The position numbers and the translations under genes were made by a program. From Archilochus colubris (Eukaryota > Chordata > Aves > Apodiformes > Trochilidae): a stretch of DNA of 64,000 nt. Under the pieces are notes generated by a model. That model was not told the DNA's origin and did not search any database. It saw nothing but the letters and a program-made list of their open reading frames with translations. Each line of letters starts with the position of its first letter. Position 1 is the stretch's first letter. The DNA lies in assembly GCA_023079485.1 (NCBI GenBank), contig CM041083.1, positions 152,414,552 to 152,478,551 of the forward strand. Reading direction: 5' to 3'. This document shows positions 35,253-45,556 of the stretch, piece by piece.

Positions 35253-35692
35253 CATTGTATTTGTGAATACAAAATCCACTATTTGTCTAAATGCCTAAGG
35301 GAGTCAGAGAGGTACTTCATGGAAAAATTCTCTGCCTAGTTTTATTCAACTGTTCACATTTTGCATGAACTATGAGGACATCAGATAAGACCAGAAGTAG
35401 CTCCCCAGATGCATTTCTTTGCAGTGTTTGAAAAACCCTTCCAAAGGACACTCTACTTTTCATTAACCTCTCTGTCTATGAGCATGTCTTGTTCAGTAGA
35501 GACTACAGCTACTTACATTTAAACCCCTTTTTTGTTAGAAAGAAGTAAGGAAAAGAAACTAAACAATTTCAAGCACTACTGGAAGGAATTTTACTTGATG
35601 TAGGGCAGAGAATTTTGTTTAGTTTGATTTGTCTGGTTTATAAAGATTGACTAAGAAACTGTACTACAAAAATACTAGACACTCATACAGAC

Positions 35693-36021
35693 ATAGAATC
35701 ATAGAATCATAGAACTGGCTGGGTTGGAAGGGACCTCAGAGATCATCAAGTCCAACCCTTGATCCACTACTGCTGCAGTTACCAGACCATGGCACTGAGT
35801 GCCACATCCAGTCTCCTTTTAAATATCTCCAGGGATGGAGAATCCACTACTTCCCTGGGCAGCTCATTCCAATGCTTGATCACCCTCTCAGTAAAGAAAT
35901 TCTTTCTAATGTCCAACCTAAACCTCCTCCGGCACAACTTGAGACCATGCCCTCTTGTCTTGTTGAAAGTTGTCTGGAAAAAGAGACCAACCCCCACCTG
36001 GCTACACCCTCCTTTCAGGGG
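35693..36021 (-). mobile_element. CR1 3' end, antisense
   Basis: Begins with tandem ATAGAATC units (35693-35716), the reverse complement of the CR1 octamer tail. It continues as gttggaagggacctcagaga and tccagggatggagaatccac to the late coding region, where it ends near 36021. A minus-strand frame of 86 codons (35779-36039) keeps the CR1 C-terminal block ([19 protein letters not shown]). It matches the 3' end type of the 20.8-22.3 kb copy and looks relatively young, with few indels. Confidence 0.94.
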
Positions 36022-38087
36022 CATATTGACACTAGGCACAGCCCCAAGCTTTTAAGTGTCCATCTGTTATTAACTTGAAGCATGAGCTTCCAGAACAACA
36101 GTATAACTTGTGTCTGCTATGCATTACAGACTGTTTTAAAGCACATGCTCATAATATAGATTGTAGACTTGTTCTGAAGAGAGCTATCATAGTCTTTGAT
36201 GAAATGTCTTAATAAACTCCCTAAACATTGACTTTAAAGCACTGCACTATATTAAAAATGAATAATAAGCAGCAAAGCATCAACTTGATCCCAGAGGTAG
36301 TAAGTATTGCAGCTCTAGCATCAGGTACAATTTTTTCTGCCTTCTTGCAGTTTGCAGGATGCACAAGTACTGAACTGTCTGTCTTATTTGCCTTTGCCCT
36401 TTGGGTAATCACTATCATTTTAGTGAGCTTCTGACTGTACTGCAGGGTATAGGTAATGAAAACCAGTATCAGATGCATACAGTATGAGACAACCTTATTG
36501 CAGTGCTGCCATCACACATCATTACTATCAAGTTGACCTTGTCAGCACACTATGCATATGTTCTTTACTTTAGGTTTTATTACTGCTATTCTCACTGTCT
36601 GCAGGAGCAACGTGATCTAATTGATCACAACAGCACAGTCACCCATAACTAGAATAAGTGCTCTGTCTTCAGGCAGATTATTGTAGTGATTTCTTGCATT
36701 TTTCCATAGTTCATATCTGAGCAGACCTGTTATGTGTGTTATGCTGCACTGTAATGTATTTTGCCTTTTGGATAAGATCTTGCACTCCCTGTCATTCACT
36801 CTCCTTTAACATGAGCAAAGAGCTTATTAGGGATGCATACTTCATCCTCCTCTGAGATTAGCTGCTGTCAATGCATTTATGCTACCATTTATTCTAAAAA
36901 TGATGTGGGGGAAATGCTATCCAATCAACATACAGTTTTTGCATGCTTATCTTCAATGTATTAAAATGGTATTCAGGTCACTGAGTCAAACTGAAGAACT
37001 CCTGAGATCCAAATGACACAATCTTTTCCACTTCCAATAGCATTGTGATGAAGGATTAAATAAATTACAGAATGAAGAGTTACAGAATTGCAAGAAGTAG
37101 ATTATCAAAGTTATTTCAAATTGGGAAATTGCGAGAATGAGTTGGATTAGTTGTTACAATATTTGGAGGGACAGAGGAGGAAGATATTTTGTTAGAAACA
37201 AAAATCAGCCTTTGTTAATCACCTGTTTGAATGGTGAGAGGGGAGAATGGAGAACATCAATAACGAAGTGACACTGATATAGCTAAAAGAAAGAGTTTTA
37301 AGAATTAAACAAATAAATAACAAGGAGGTGTGGAAGCAGTTAGGGTAAGGAATAATGAAAGTTATGATAGTTTTGGCAAAAAGAGTGGGTTCACACTCAT
37401 TTACTTTAATCTTGTCAAAGCTAGGAATTGCATCTAATGTAATCATCTAGGTTTCCTCAACAGTCTGTGGAATGAAATCTTCCCAAGGTGGATTCATGTC
37501 TTCTCTCTGAGATACCTACTCTTAAACAGGATGAATTAGAGATGATTTGGTCTATCACTCTCTTGCTGCAATGACTATGATGAGAATTCAAACTGACTCA
37601 AACTTTTACATGGCTTCAGCTAGAAGGGATGCATTTCCCTAACACTATCAGGATGGTTTTACACCTACAACACTACAGCCTGGCAGACAGGAGCACCTGG
37701 GCTGATTCAACAAAATATGACACAAATCTAAGGCTAAGGAACATTATACCTAGCATGAAGCTAGCAATAACCAATGGACGAATGATTCCACTGCATCCCT
37801 TGCAGATCCGATTTAAAAAAGCAAAACAACAAAACCAAAACAAGCCTCTCAGATCTTGGCTACAGTGGGAAATAAGTGTATTCTATGATGGCAACGCATT
37901 TAATTTTTCAGGGCATTTTTTGACTAAAAGCCTGCTACATGTACTAACCATCACAGTTATACTAACCATCAAAGTATTATTTAGATAAAGTTGAGCAAGA
38001 GTTGAATCAGCCCAAATTATTTCCAAGTTAAAAGAAAATAAGAGGAAGACATTTCGTTAGACATGAAAATCTGTTAGACAGAAAAAA
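36022..38087. other. AT-rich unique sequence, no gene seen
   Basis: No repeat or gene is recognised. A 119-codon frame at 37629-37988 has no domain and crosses several A-rich runs. Confidence 0.55.
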
Positions 38088-38400
38088 TCAGCTGTGGAGA
38101 GACTTTTTAAAAAGGTATGAAGTGATAGGGCAAGGGTTAATGGCTTTAAATGGGAGAGAGAATAGGTTTAGCTTAGATATTAGGAAACAGCTCTTCACTG
38201 TGGAGGTGGTGAGACACAGGAACAGGTTTCCCAGGGAAGTTGTGGATGCATTCTCCCTAGAAGTGTTCAAGGCCAGGTTGGATGGGGGCTTGAGCTACAT
38301 GGTCTAGTGGGAGGTGTCCCTGTCCATGCAGGGGAGTTGGATCTTGATGTTTTTTTAAGGTTCCCCCAAATCCAAACCATTCTATGATGCTATGATTTTA
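38088..38400 (+). mobile_element. CR1 3' end, sense
   Basis: The last roughly 310 bp of a CR1, with gtgatagggcaagggttaatgg, ggtggtgagacacaggaaca and ggaggtgtccctgtccatgc, ending in a decayed octamer tail (attctatgatgctatgatt). A remnant frame at 38122-38307 keeps the block RFSLDIRKQLFTVEVVRHRN. Confidence 0.93.
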
Positions 38401-38594
38401 AGTGTTAAAGACACTTTGTACACTGTGTATTGATTCTCATTTTGTATCAATATTCCTAATTTTTAATGTGCTAGAACTAAGTATTAGCATGAAATATGCT
38501 GTTAATGAACTAAATTATCAAAAATTTATTTTAAAGCTTAAAGGCAAACTGACCTATCTGTTGACTAAGTATTATCACCAGAGCAATCTGGCCT

Positions 38595-38814
38595 TTCCCT
38601 TCCCTTCCCTTCCCTTCCCTTCCCTTCCCTTCCCTTCCCTTCCCTTCCCTTCCCTTCCCTTCCCTTCCCTTCCCTTCCCTTCCCTTCCCTTCCCTTCCCT
38701 TCCCTTCCCTTCCCTTCCCTTCCCTTCCCTTCCCTTCCCTTCCCTTCCCTTCCCTTCCCTTCCCTTCCCTTCCCTTCCCTTCCCTTCCCTTCCCTTCCCT
38801 TCCCTTCCCTTCCC
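38595..38814. repeat. TTCCC pentamer array, 44 perfect units
   Basis: Exactly 220 bp of uninterrupted TTCCC, then a degenerate pyrimidine tail to about 38850. On the minus strand it reads GGGAA, with runs of three G separated by two A throughout, a pattern able to form G-quadruplexes. The mirror purine/pyrimidine symmetry also allows triplex DNA. The 111- and 162-codon frames across it are repeat artefacts. Confidence 0.97.
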
Positions 38815-39394
38815 TTCCTTCTTTTCCTTTCTCTTTCCTTCTTTCCTTATCTTTCTTTCTGCACATATTTTCGTTAGCAAACTAATATAGGACTGTTCAC
38901 ATCTCCTCAATTTTTTTTATTCTCAGATGTAAACAAACCAGAGGTATTTTTTACTAGAGAAACAAGAAAATCTGAATCTGCATTTTAAATCTGTTTTGAT
39001 GGGTGTTCACCTGTTGTGTCATGTCATAAAATCTAAAATCTCTGCACCTGCTATTTCTTAGCTTGCATTTCCACTCTGTTTCCTCTTGACATGATACAGA
39101 TTGGTTGTCTCTGGAAAACTGGCTAAATAGAGAGTTTAGTTTCTAGGTTTGCTGGGTATTTTTGTTTCTTTGTATCAGAAGTCATCAAGTCAATACAACT
39201 ACTCAAGCAACGAGTGAGTTCTTGTTTTTTTCTCACAGTTTAAAGAGATATTGATGAAAGCTTTCTCCATCTTAGCTCTAAAAAGAAATAATTGAAGAAA
39301 GCATAAAGATAAATTACTTGAGAAAGTACCCAGCTGTTTTATATATCCCAAGTCAGACATTAATACCAGATTCCCTTCATCACAAGTGGCAAAA

Positions 39395-39517
39395 AGGTTG
39401 TGGGTTTATTTTGTTTTGTTTTTTATTTATTTATATTTTGTTTGGGCTTTTTTTTGGTTTTGTTTTTGTTTGTTTGGTTGGTTGGGTTTTTGTTTGTTTT
39501 TGTTTTTTAAAAAATTT
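39395..39517 (+). repeat. T/G-rich tract
   Basis: T and G patterns (TTTG, TTGG) with almost no C, similar in kind to the 35.1 kb tract. The frames over it encode mainly Phe, Leu, Val and Gly. Confidence 0.85.
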
Positions 39518-40140
39518 GCTTATTGTTTTAAAATCCACAAACAAGCATCCAGGTTTGCACCTCTGCACAGAAACCTTTTTCTTCTGAGTAGATTAAATAG
39601 AGGCTAGTGTGACTTCTATAGTTCAATCTAGATTTTAAGTACTTAAAATCAGATCTCTGAAATCTCAGCTCTGTGACTTTCAAAGTGCTAGAGTTGCAGT
39701 AGAAAATATGGGGGAGTTTGATAACTGATTACTACATATATATATATGAAGATGGGGAAAGATTTCATAGGACTATCTTAAAATGAACACGTTATTGACA
39801 TGTTTACTTCTTTTTTTTCACTGTCATACTCATTAACAAATCAAAGGCTGCATATCATACTGTCTGGGGTCTTTTCATTAAATAAACTGATAATTTACAA
39901 GGAGGAAAATAGAATGGAAAGCTTTGAAATGACAGAAAGTTGAAACCACAGATTACAGAACAAAAAGCAATACTGCCATCGTCCCTATGGAAGAATGAAA
40001 GAAGTGAATAATACTTTCTAGAAACTAAACAAACGCATCAGTAGCAGGGAGTTAATAAATATCAGGGACTAGTAGTAAATTAATGCAAAAATGGAGCATA
40101 ACATCAGACAATCTGGGCAGAAAATGTTTATCACAGTTTC

Positions 40141-40178
40141 TTTTTTAAGAACTGAGAAGTTTTTTAAGAATTGAGAAG
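40141..40178 (+). repeat. 19-bp tandem duplication
   Basis: Copies at 40141-40159 and 40160-40178 read ttttttaagaaYtgagaag and differ at one base. Confidence 0.9.
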
Positions 40179-42246
40179 CTGGAAGCAGCGTAGTAAAAAA
40201 ATGAAAGCATAGTGAAGTACTACTGTGGAAAAAAAACAGATGTTATCAAGGCATTGGAAATGTCAGCTGCCTGCTCTCTCATCTTCTCAGGTGTAATAAA
40301 GAATTCTCTAAACAGCTTCACATCTTATATCTTTGATATTATTCTGGCCATCTGGAAAACAGTGATATTTGAGTGTGCACTATCAAACTTAACCCAGAAA
40401 GAAAGGTCACATCAAATTTTTCATAGCAAGTAAAAGTGGAAGTTATTCTAGTTTTCTTTTAAACTATAGATGCAAATTAAAAGTTTGCACAACATATGTT
40501 TTACAGATAGTACATTTTAATGGCAACTGGTATCTAGCCAGCTGACTAGGATACATTGCAGATTCAAAAACCTAAAGATACATTCTGTGGTCTGTATTAT
40601 TTTAAAAGATAACCAAATACAAAGTGATGTGAGAACATGTTAATGTATAAAATTAAATCTGCTTGAATATTATTTTTGTCCCAATATATATTTTACATTC
40701 TGTATTTTGATAGTGAGCTAGAAATTATACTGGAATATGAATTCGGATTGTCTAAGATCTGGAGTCTCAGTCATCCTTGAAGCACATATGATTTTTTTCA
40801 CTTCTTTATTTCAAGCAGAATATTCCAATTTCAAATCTCTCTTGGAGGCAAAGCCAATAATAATGACAATTCTTGCTAACCCCAGGTCAGTTTTTCTACT
40901 CAGCACCAACACCTAGTTGAAGCAGTGTATTATATCACTGCTTGATCTAGAGTATTGATTTAGGTAACTGATTGAATATGGATTTAGGTGAAAGATTCTG
41001 ACTCAGAAATTGCTCAGGTAGTCTTCTCTGGATGCTCTCTTTTAACTTTTTCTTTTGGTAGTAGTAATTATAATTAGGTGGTAATTATTTTCTCTTACAA
41101 GATATGGGAGAATTTTAAACTATTTAGATTTTACTCTGATTAAATTATTGAAATTTGAATAAACTAAAAAATGAGACATATAAAATATTTATAGTTTTCA
41201 TACTTCTAATAAAAGTCTTAATATCTCTACTATGAGGTGAAAAATCCTATTAGCTAATGAAACAGAAGAATAAGCCAGGGCAATGTTTATAAAGAAAATG
41301 CTTATAATTTAAATATTTTCTGCATTTTATCAAACCAAAATTTTCATATTTCTTACAAGAGAAATCTATGCAAATAGTGTATAAAGAGACTTTACTCAGT
41401 ATGGAAGTGTATAATTCCCTCAGGCTGAGGATGGTAAGAGTGATTCTATGAAGCAGTGTTTAGGAGGTGATGGTCAGCAATGTTGAAGTTTGTGGGAATT
41501 TGAAGTGGCCTATAAAGGAATACTGCAGTATTTTCTTCTCTCTTTTAAGATGTGTAGATTGTTAACTTGCATTTTAAAACCTATTGATTTGGCATAATTG
41601 ACCACAAAATACTTCTTGAGTAATTTTAAGGCAGAACAGGAACAGTGAAGTCAAGCCTCATAAAGGGATCTTGATTTTATTTAAATAAATCAAAATCTGC
41701 ACTGCATTTTAGTACATGATTATGCAGAGACTGGAAAATATCATTAGATTGTGGAAAAGAGAAAATTCTATACCTGAAAAAACACCCACAGATAAAGAAG
41801 GAAATAGGCTAAGAAATAAAACAGAAGCTGTTGTTTTGTCTGAATTAACATAAGACTTTTTCTTATTGGAATCATCTGATGGACCAAAGATATTTAATGC
41901 TCCTTATACTATGGCTGGAAAAGCAATACTAGCAGCCAACACCTCTTAGAGAAGAAATATGTCCATATACATGTTTAAACTCATGTAATCATAGGTATAA
42001 ACTGTGAAATTACATTATGGAGTTAAGAAGGAGTTCTATACATGCTAAAGTATAACTATGAGGAGCAATATGTCCACAAGGAGATAATGAACATTCTTAA
42101 GTATTCTGAAATCTCTTTCTAGAGAGCAACCTAAAGTTTGTATATGGGAGCTGATATAGTAGGTGATTTTAGATAAAACATTATTTTAATATGTAGCATA
42201 ATAGACAAAACATAACATGAAAAACTGAAGCAGATTTTGATTTTAG

Positions 42247-42311
42247 ACCCTGCAGACTGGGTATAAACATTCATCTGGGATATGGGCAATGTGGATTGTT
42301 TGGCCTATTAG
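42247..42311 (+). other. Candidate short exon, 65 bp
   Basis: The acceptor tttgattttag ends at 42246; the donor TTAG|GTAAGT has GT at 42312-42313. Two of three frames are open. In the frame that would follow the phase-2 end of the 27213-27307 candidate, the segment reads PCRLGINIHLGYGQ and onward with no stop. No family is recognised, and the acceptor's pyrimidine tract is weak. Confidence 0.2.
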
Positions 42312-43429
42312 GTAAGTAAAAATTCTAATAAAATCTTAATTTAGAATTTTGGAAATTTTATCCTAAATGGATAATTTTCCTTGAACATTTAAAACTATAC
42401 CTTTCTTAAAGTTTATCTGCCTTTAAATGTTTTATTTTTCTAATTGGCAAAGTACCAATGTCCTTCTGTGAGTTTTCATTTTTATCATTATGTAGAAGCA
42501 ACCTCAGTATGTATTTTTCTTATCAGCTGTTCTGGGAATCCTAATCCACACATACAGTAAAAAGCAAATGGCAAAAATACTATCCACACTTCCAATAAAA
42601 AATTGATATGTTCTTCAAAGAAAGATCCAAAACTCTTGTGTCTTACACAAAATATCATCTTTGAGCCTCAAACTCTGCAAGGATTTTATATTTCATTTTC
42701 CAGATCTTTAATGTACATTAGCAGTAGGAATTTTCATGTCACTGCATCATCCTGCTGTTGCTACCTTAGGATCTAATTACAGTGCCTTGGGAGTGCCTTA
42801 TGAAATGAGTCACAGAGTCATGTCAGAAATAACTGTCTGATAACTAATGTTTAAACTGTGTTTAAAGTTCTCAGTATGGCTCTTGAGAATAATCCCCATC
42901 TCATTGTTCTCATTAGTTGCAAGTATAATTGAGATACACATCCCTCTCAAGGCTTTTTACACTTTTAAACTCCTTGTATTAAAGAGCTCTAAGCAAAATT
43001 TATGTTCTGCCCTATTGTCTATTTATAAATGGGTTCTTAATCGCGGGAATTTTATTTGGGAAAAGATCTTAAAGAACACCTGAAACAACTCACCCAAAAG
43101 TGAAGCTAATATATTTTTAACCTTATAGATGGAATACCTTTACAGAAAAAAAAAAGAAACCAGTAAGCTGATTTTTGACAGAGAAATAATCATCCGTATT
43201 TCCAATGACAAATATAGAGATAGAAAAATAGCTATTAGTGAAATTTTTACTTCTCTGTCTCAATGATACAACAAATAATAGCTTATCCTGTGTTAACCAA
43301 TCCTACATTATTTAAATTCAAGGACTTTGCTGGTTTATGTTATAGTTTTTTTCTCTTTTTAAACAGCCTCAATCTTGTAACAAATGCCTCCCAAGCGAAA
43401 ACCAACAAACTTTTAGAGGTATCTTCAGG

Positions 43430-44350
43430 TATTGGAAGGTTGCTGTAAGGTCACTTTGGAGCCTTCTCTTTCCCAGGCTGAGCAACCCCATCTTCTTCAT
43501 CCTGTCTTCGTAGGGGAGGTGCTCCCGCCCTATGATCATTTTAGTGTCTCTGTTCTGGACACGTTCCAGGAGCTCTGTGTCCTTCTTATGTTGCGAACCC
43601 CAGAACTGGACCCAGTACTCTAGGTGAGGTCTCACAAGAGCAGAGTAGAGGGAGAGAATCACCTCCCTCAACCAGCTCTCTCTGCTTCTTTTGATGCTGT
43701 CCAGGACCCAGCTGGCTTTCTGAGCTGCAAGTGCACGTTGATGGCTCATGTTGCGCTTCAGGTCTACCATCACTCCCAAGCCCAGGAGTCAGAGCTGCCC
43801 TGAATCCTTTCTCCTACCAACCTGTATTCATGCATAGGATTGCTTCGACCCATATGCAGAACCTTGCACTTGGCCTTGCTGAACTTCATGCAGTTTTCAT
43901 GAGTCCACTTCTCAAGGCTGTCAAGGTCCCTCTGGATGGCATCTCTTCCCTCCTAAGTGTTGACTTCACCACAGTTTGGTGTTGTCAGCAAACTTGCTGA
44001 GGGTGCATTTGATTCCACTGTCCATGTCACCCACAAAAATGTTAAACAGCACTGATCCAAGTACCAGCCCTTAAGGAACACCACTCATCACACATCTCCA
44101 TTTGGAGACTGAGCCATTGAGACTGAGCCATTGTCTTTTTTTCCATTTTTGAAAATGGAGATTATGTTTCCCTTTTTCCAGTCAGTGGGAACTTCATCAG
44201 TCTGCCATGACTCTTCAAATATGATGTACAGTGGCTTTGCAACTTCATCCCCCAGTTATTTCAGGAGCTGGGGGTGAATCCCATGCACTTGTTCACCTTT
44301 GGGTATTTTAGGTGGTCTCAAACCTGTTCTTCATCCATAGTGGGAATCAG
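43430..44350 (-). mobile_element. CR1 retrotransposon, antisense, divergent subfamily
   Basis: Reading the minus strand from 44350 to 43430, the copy covers the RT region up to a point well short of the 3' UTR. The RT catalytic box reads FADN (43992-43981), so the second aspartate has become asparagine. A frame at 43779-43369 keeps the blocks RALAAQKAS, REVILSLYSALVRPHLEYW and ELLERVQ. A 14-bp tandem duplication (gagactgagccatt) lies at 44105-44132. No octamer tail is present because the copy ends early at about 43430. It differs in sequence from the other CR1 copies here and is probably an older subfamily. Confidence 0.9.
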
Positions 44351-44804
44351 TCTACAGATTTAGAATCATATACAGATTCCATCAAGGTAGTGATTTTGTC
44401 AATAGAAGATTAGGATACTCTGAAATATCATCTGAGGAAAGGAACAAAAAGATACACTTGGCAAAAACATGAAATTTGCTTTTAGTCTACCATTTTTAAT
44501 GGTAACTTTTGGATTTCAACTAAATTGCTACATAGTTACACATTGGTGGGAATTTTTTTTTACAATTTTACTTATTTCTGTGCTTCCTTCAATATCTGTC
44601 CAGTGGCATTCCAGAAAGAAAAAAAATGGTATAAAGGGCTTCCTTTCTAGTGGTCAAGGACTATTTTACAGCATTTTTGTATTTGCATTTCTAACACTAC
44701 AACACACTAAACAAAGTTAGTGGACTTCAGTAAAAGCAATGTCTAAATTCCCTGTGCTGTACTACCATGTTTCCCTAAAGGAGAAGAGAAGCCTTCCCAT
44801 TAAA
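44351..44804. other. AT-rich spacer between CR1 and LTR
   Basis: About 450 bp with an 83-codon hydrophobic frame (44469-44720) that has no recognisable domain. Nothing else is seen. Confidence 0.55.
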
Positions 44805-44809
44805 CAGGG
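44805..44809. repeat. Target-site duplication, left copy (CAGGG)
   Basis: CAGGG immediately before the TG of the LTR, repeated exactly after its CA end at 45471-45475. Confidence 0.8.
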
Positions 44810-45073
44810 TGTGGTATACATGTGGAATTGAAAATATAAAATATGTCTCTTGAATCAGTTTTTTTTCCTCTTTCCTTCATCCTTTTGGTAATTACCATAT
44901 GTTTACCTCAATGTATGCCTGACAGACACCTAGAAGATAAGATTATTTTCGGGTCGCCCAAAACTAGCAGGACCCAAGGAAACAAAAGATAAGAATGAGT
45001 CATCCCAGGAAACCTGGAGATTTGTATGTATCAGGGCCATATTCAATGAAGGGAGCCCTCTTTCTTTTTGGGG

Positions 45074-45080
45074 TATAAAA
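45074..45080 (+). promoter_or_regulatory. TATA box of the solo LTR
   Basis: TATAAAA preceded by ggggg-like bases, about 265 bp into the LTR. A start of transcription would be expected about 25-30 bp downstream, near 45105. Confidence 0.75.
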
Positions 45081-45346
45081 ACTCTAGGGAAAAAAGGAAA
45101 AGGAGGCTTCTTCGTCCAGACGCTCCCCCCCTCTTGGTACCTCGGCTTCTAGCTACGAAAAGACAGAGCAGCGGCTCAAACGACGGAGAACCAGGAGCAG
45201 CCCCCATCCTGAGGCCAGGCCCCGCGCGTATGGTGGTAATTTCTCTCTTTTATTTCTCTCTTTTTTACTCTTAACGACCCTCGCGTTAAGGTGATTACTT
45301 TATGCAAAGGCCTTTTGCCAGTAAACCGGCTTTCCCTGTTTTTAGA

Positions 45347-45352
45347 AATAAA
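45347..45352 (+). terminator. Poly(A) signal of the solo LTR
   Basis: AATAAA followed by cccttgtaac, about 270 bp after the TATA box. It would mark the R/U5 boundary shortly downstream. A host transcript that enters the LTR could use it for 3' processing. Confidence 0.7.
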
Positions 45353-45470
45353 CCCTTGTAACTAATTTTAAATCCAACAGTCTGGTTATTTTGTAATTCA
45401 AGTGTCGTCTCTGGGTAGTGGCTGATTTATCCTCATAATCAATATATAAAATAATAAGCGGATCACGACA

Positions 45471-45475
45471 CAGGG
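45471..45475. repeat. Target-site duplication, right copy (CAGGG)
   Basis: Exact repeat of 44805-44809, directly after the LTR's terminal CA. Confidence 0.8.
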
Positions 45476-45490
45476 TATCACAGCAACATC

Positions 45491-45556
45491 ATTCAAGGCT
45501 TCCACCTTGAATCTTCTAGCCGCTTACATGGTTTTTTTCACCTGATGTGAAAAAAA
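45491..45556. repeat. Two inverted repeats just right of the LTR
   Basis: ATTCAAGG/CCTTGAAT at 45491-45498 and 45505-45512 (6-nt spacer), then TTTTTTTCAC/GTGAAAAAAA at 45532-45541 and 45547-45556 (5-nt spacer). Both arms match perfectly. They lie outside the target duplication, so they belong to the pre-insertion site. Confidence 0.8.

Larger units (their letters stand above)
38851..43429. other. AT-rich unique sequence with small repeats
   Basis: Holds a G/T-rich tract (39395-39517), a short TA run near 39737-39748, a 19-bp tandem duplication (40141-40178) and an exon candidate (42247-42311). No gene or mobile element is recognised. Confidence 0.5.
44810..45470 (+). mobile_element. Solo LTR of an endogenous retrovirus, 661 bp
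   Basis: Starts TGTGGTATAC and ends GATCACGACA, giving the TG...CA ends and a short imperfect terminal inverted repeat. CAGGG flanks it on both sides. A TATA box lies at 45074-45080 and a poly(A) signal at 45347-45352, in the correct order for + orientation, so U3 is about 44810-45105 and the rest is R and U5. No internal retroviral genes or second LTR adjoin it; recombination between two LTRs normally leaves such a solo copy. A 5-bp duplication is typical of ERV-L-like elements, but the family is not assigned here. The unusually GC-rich R region (45110-45230) contrasts with its surroundings. Confidence 0.88.

Noticed and set aside
37629..37988. 119-codon open frame
   Set aside because: No domain, runs through A-rich low-complexity DNA, and has no splice or promoter context.
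38402..38910. Long frames of PFPSL and EGKGR repeats on both strands
   Set aside because: A perfect 5-bp repeat without stops is open in every frame. These frames, and those at 24925-25387, are artefacts of the pentamer arrays.
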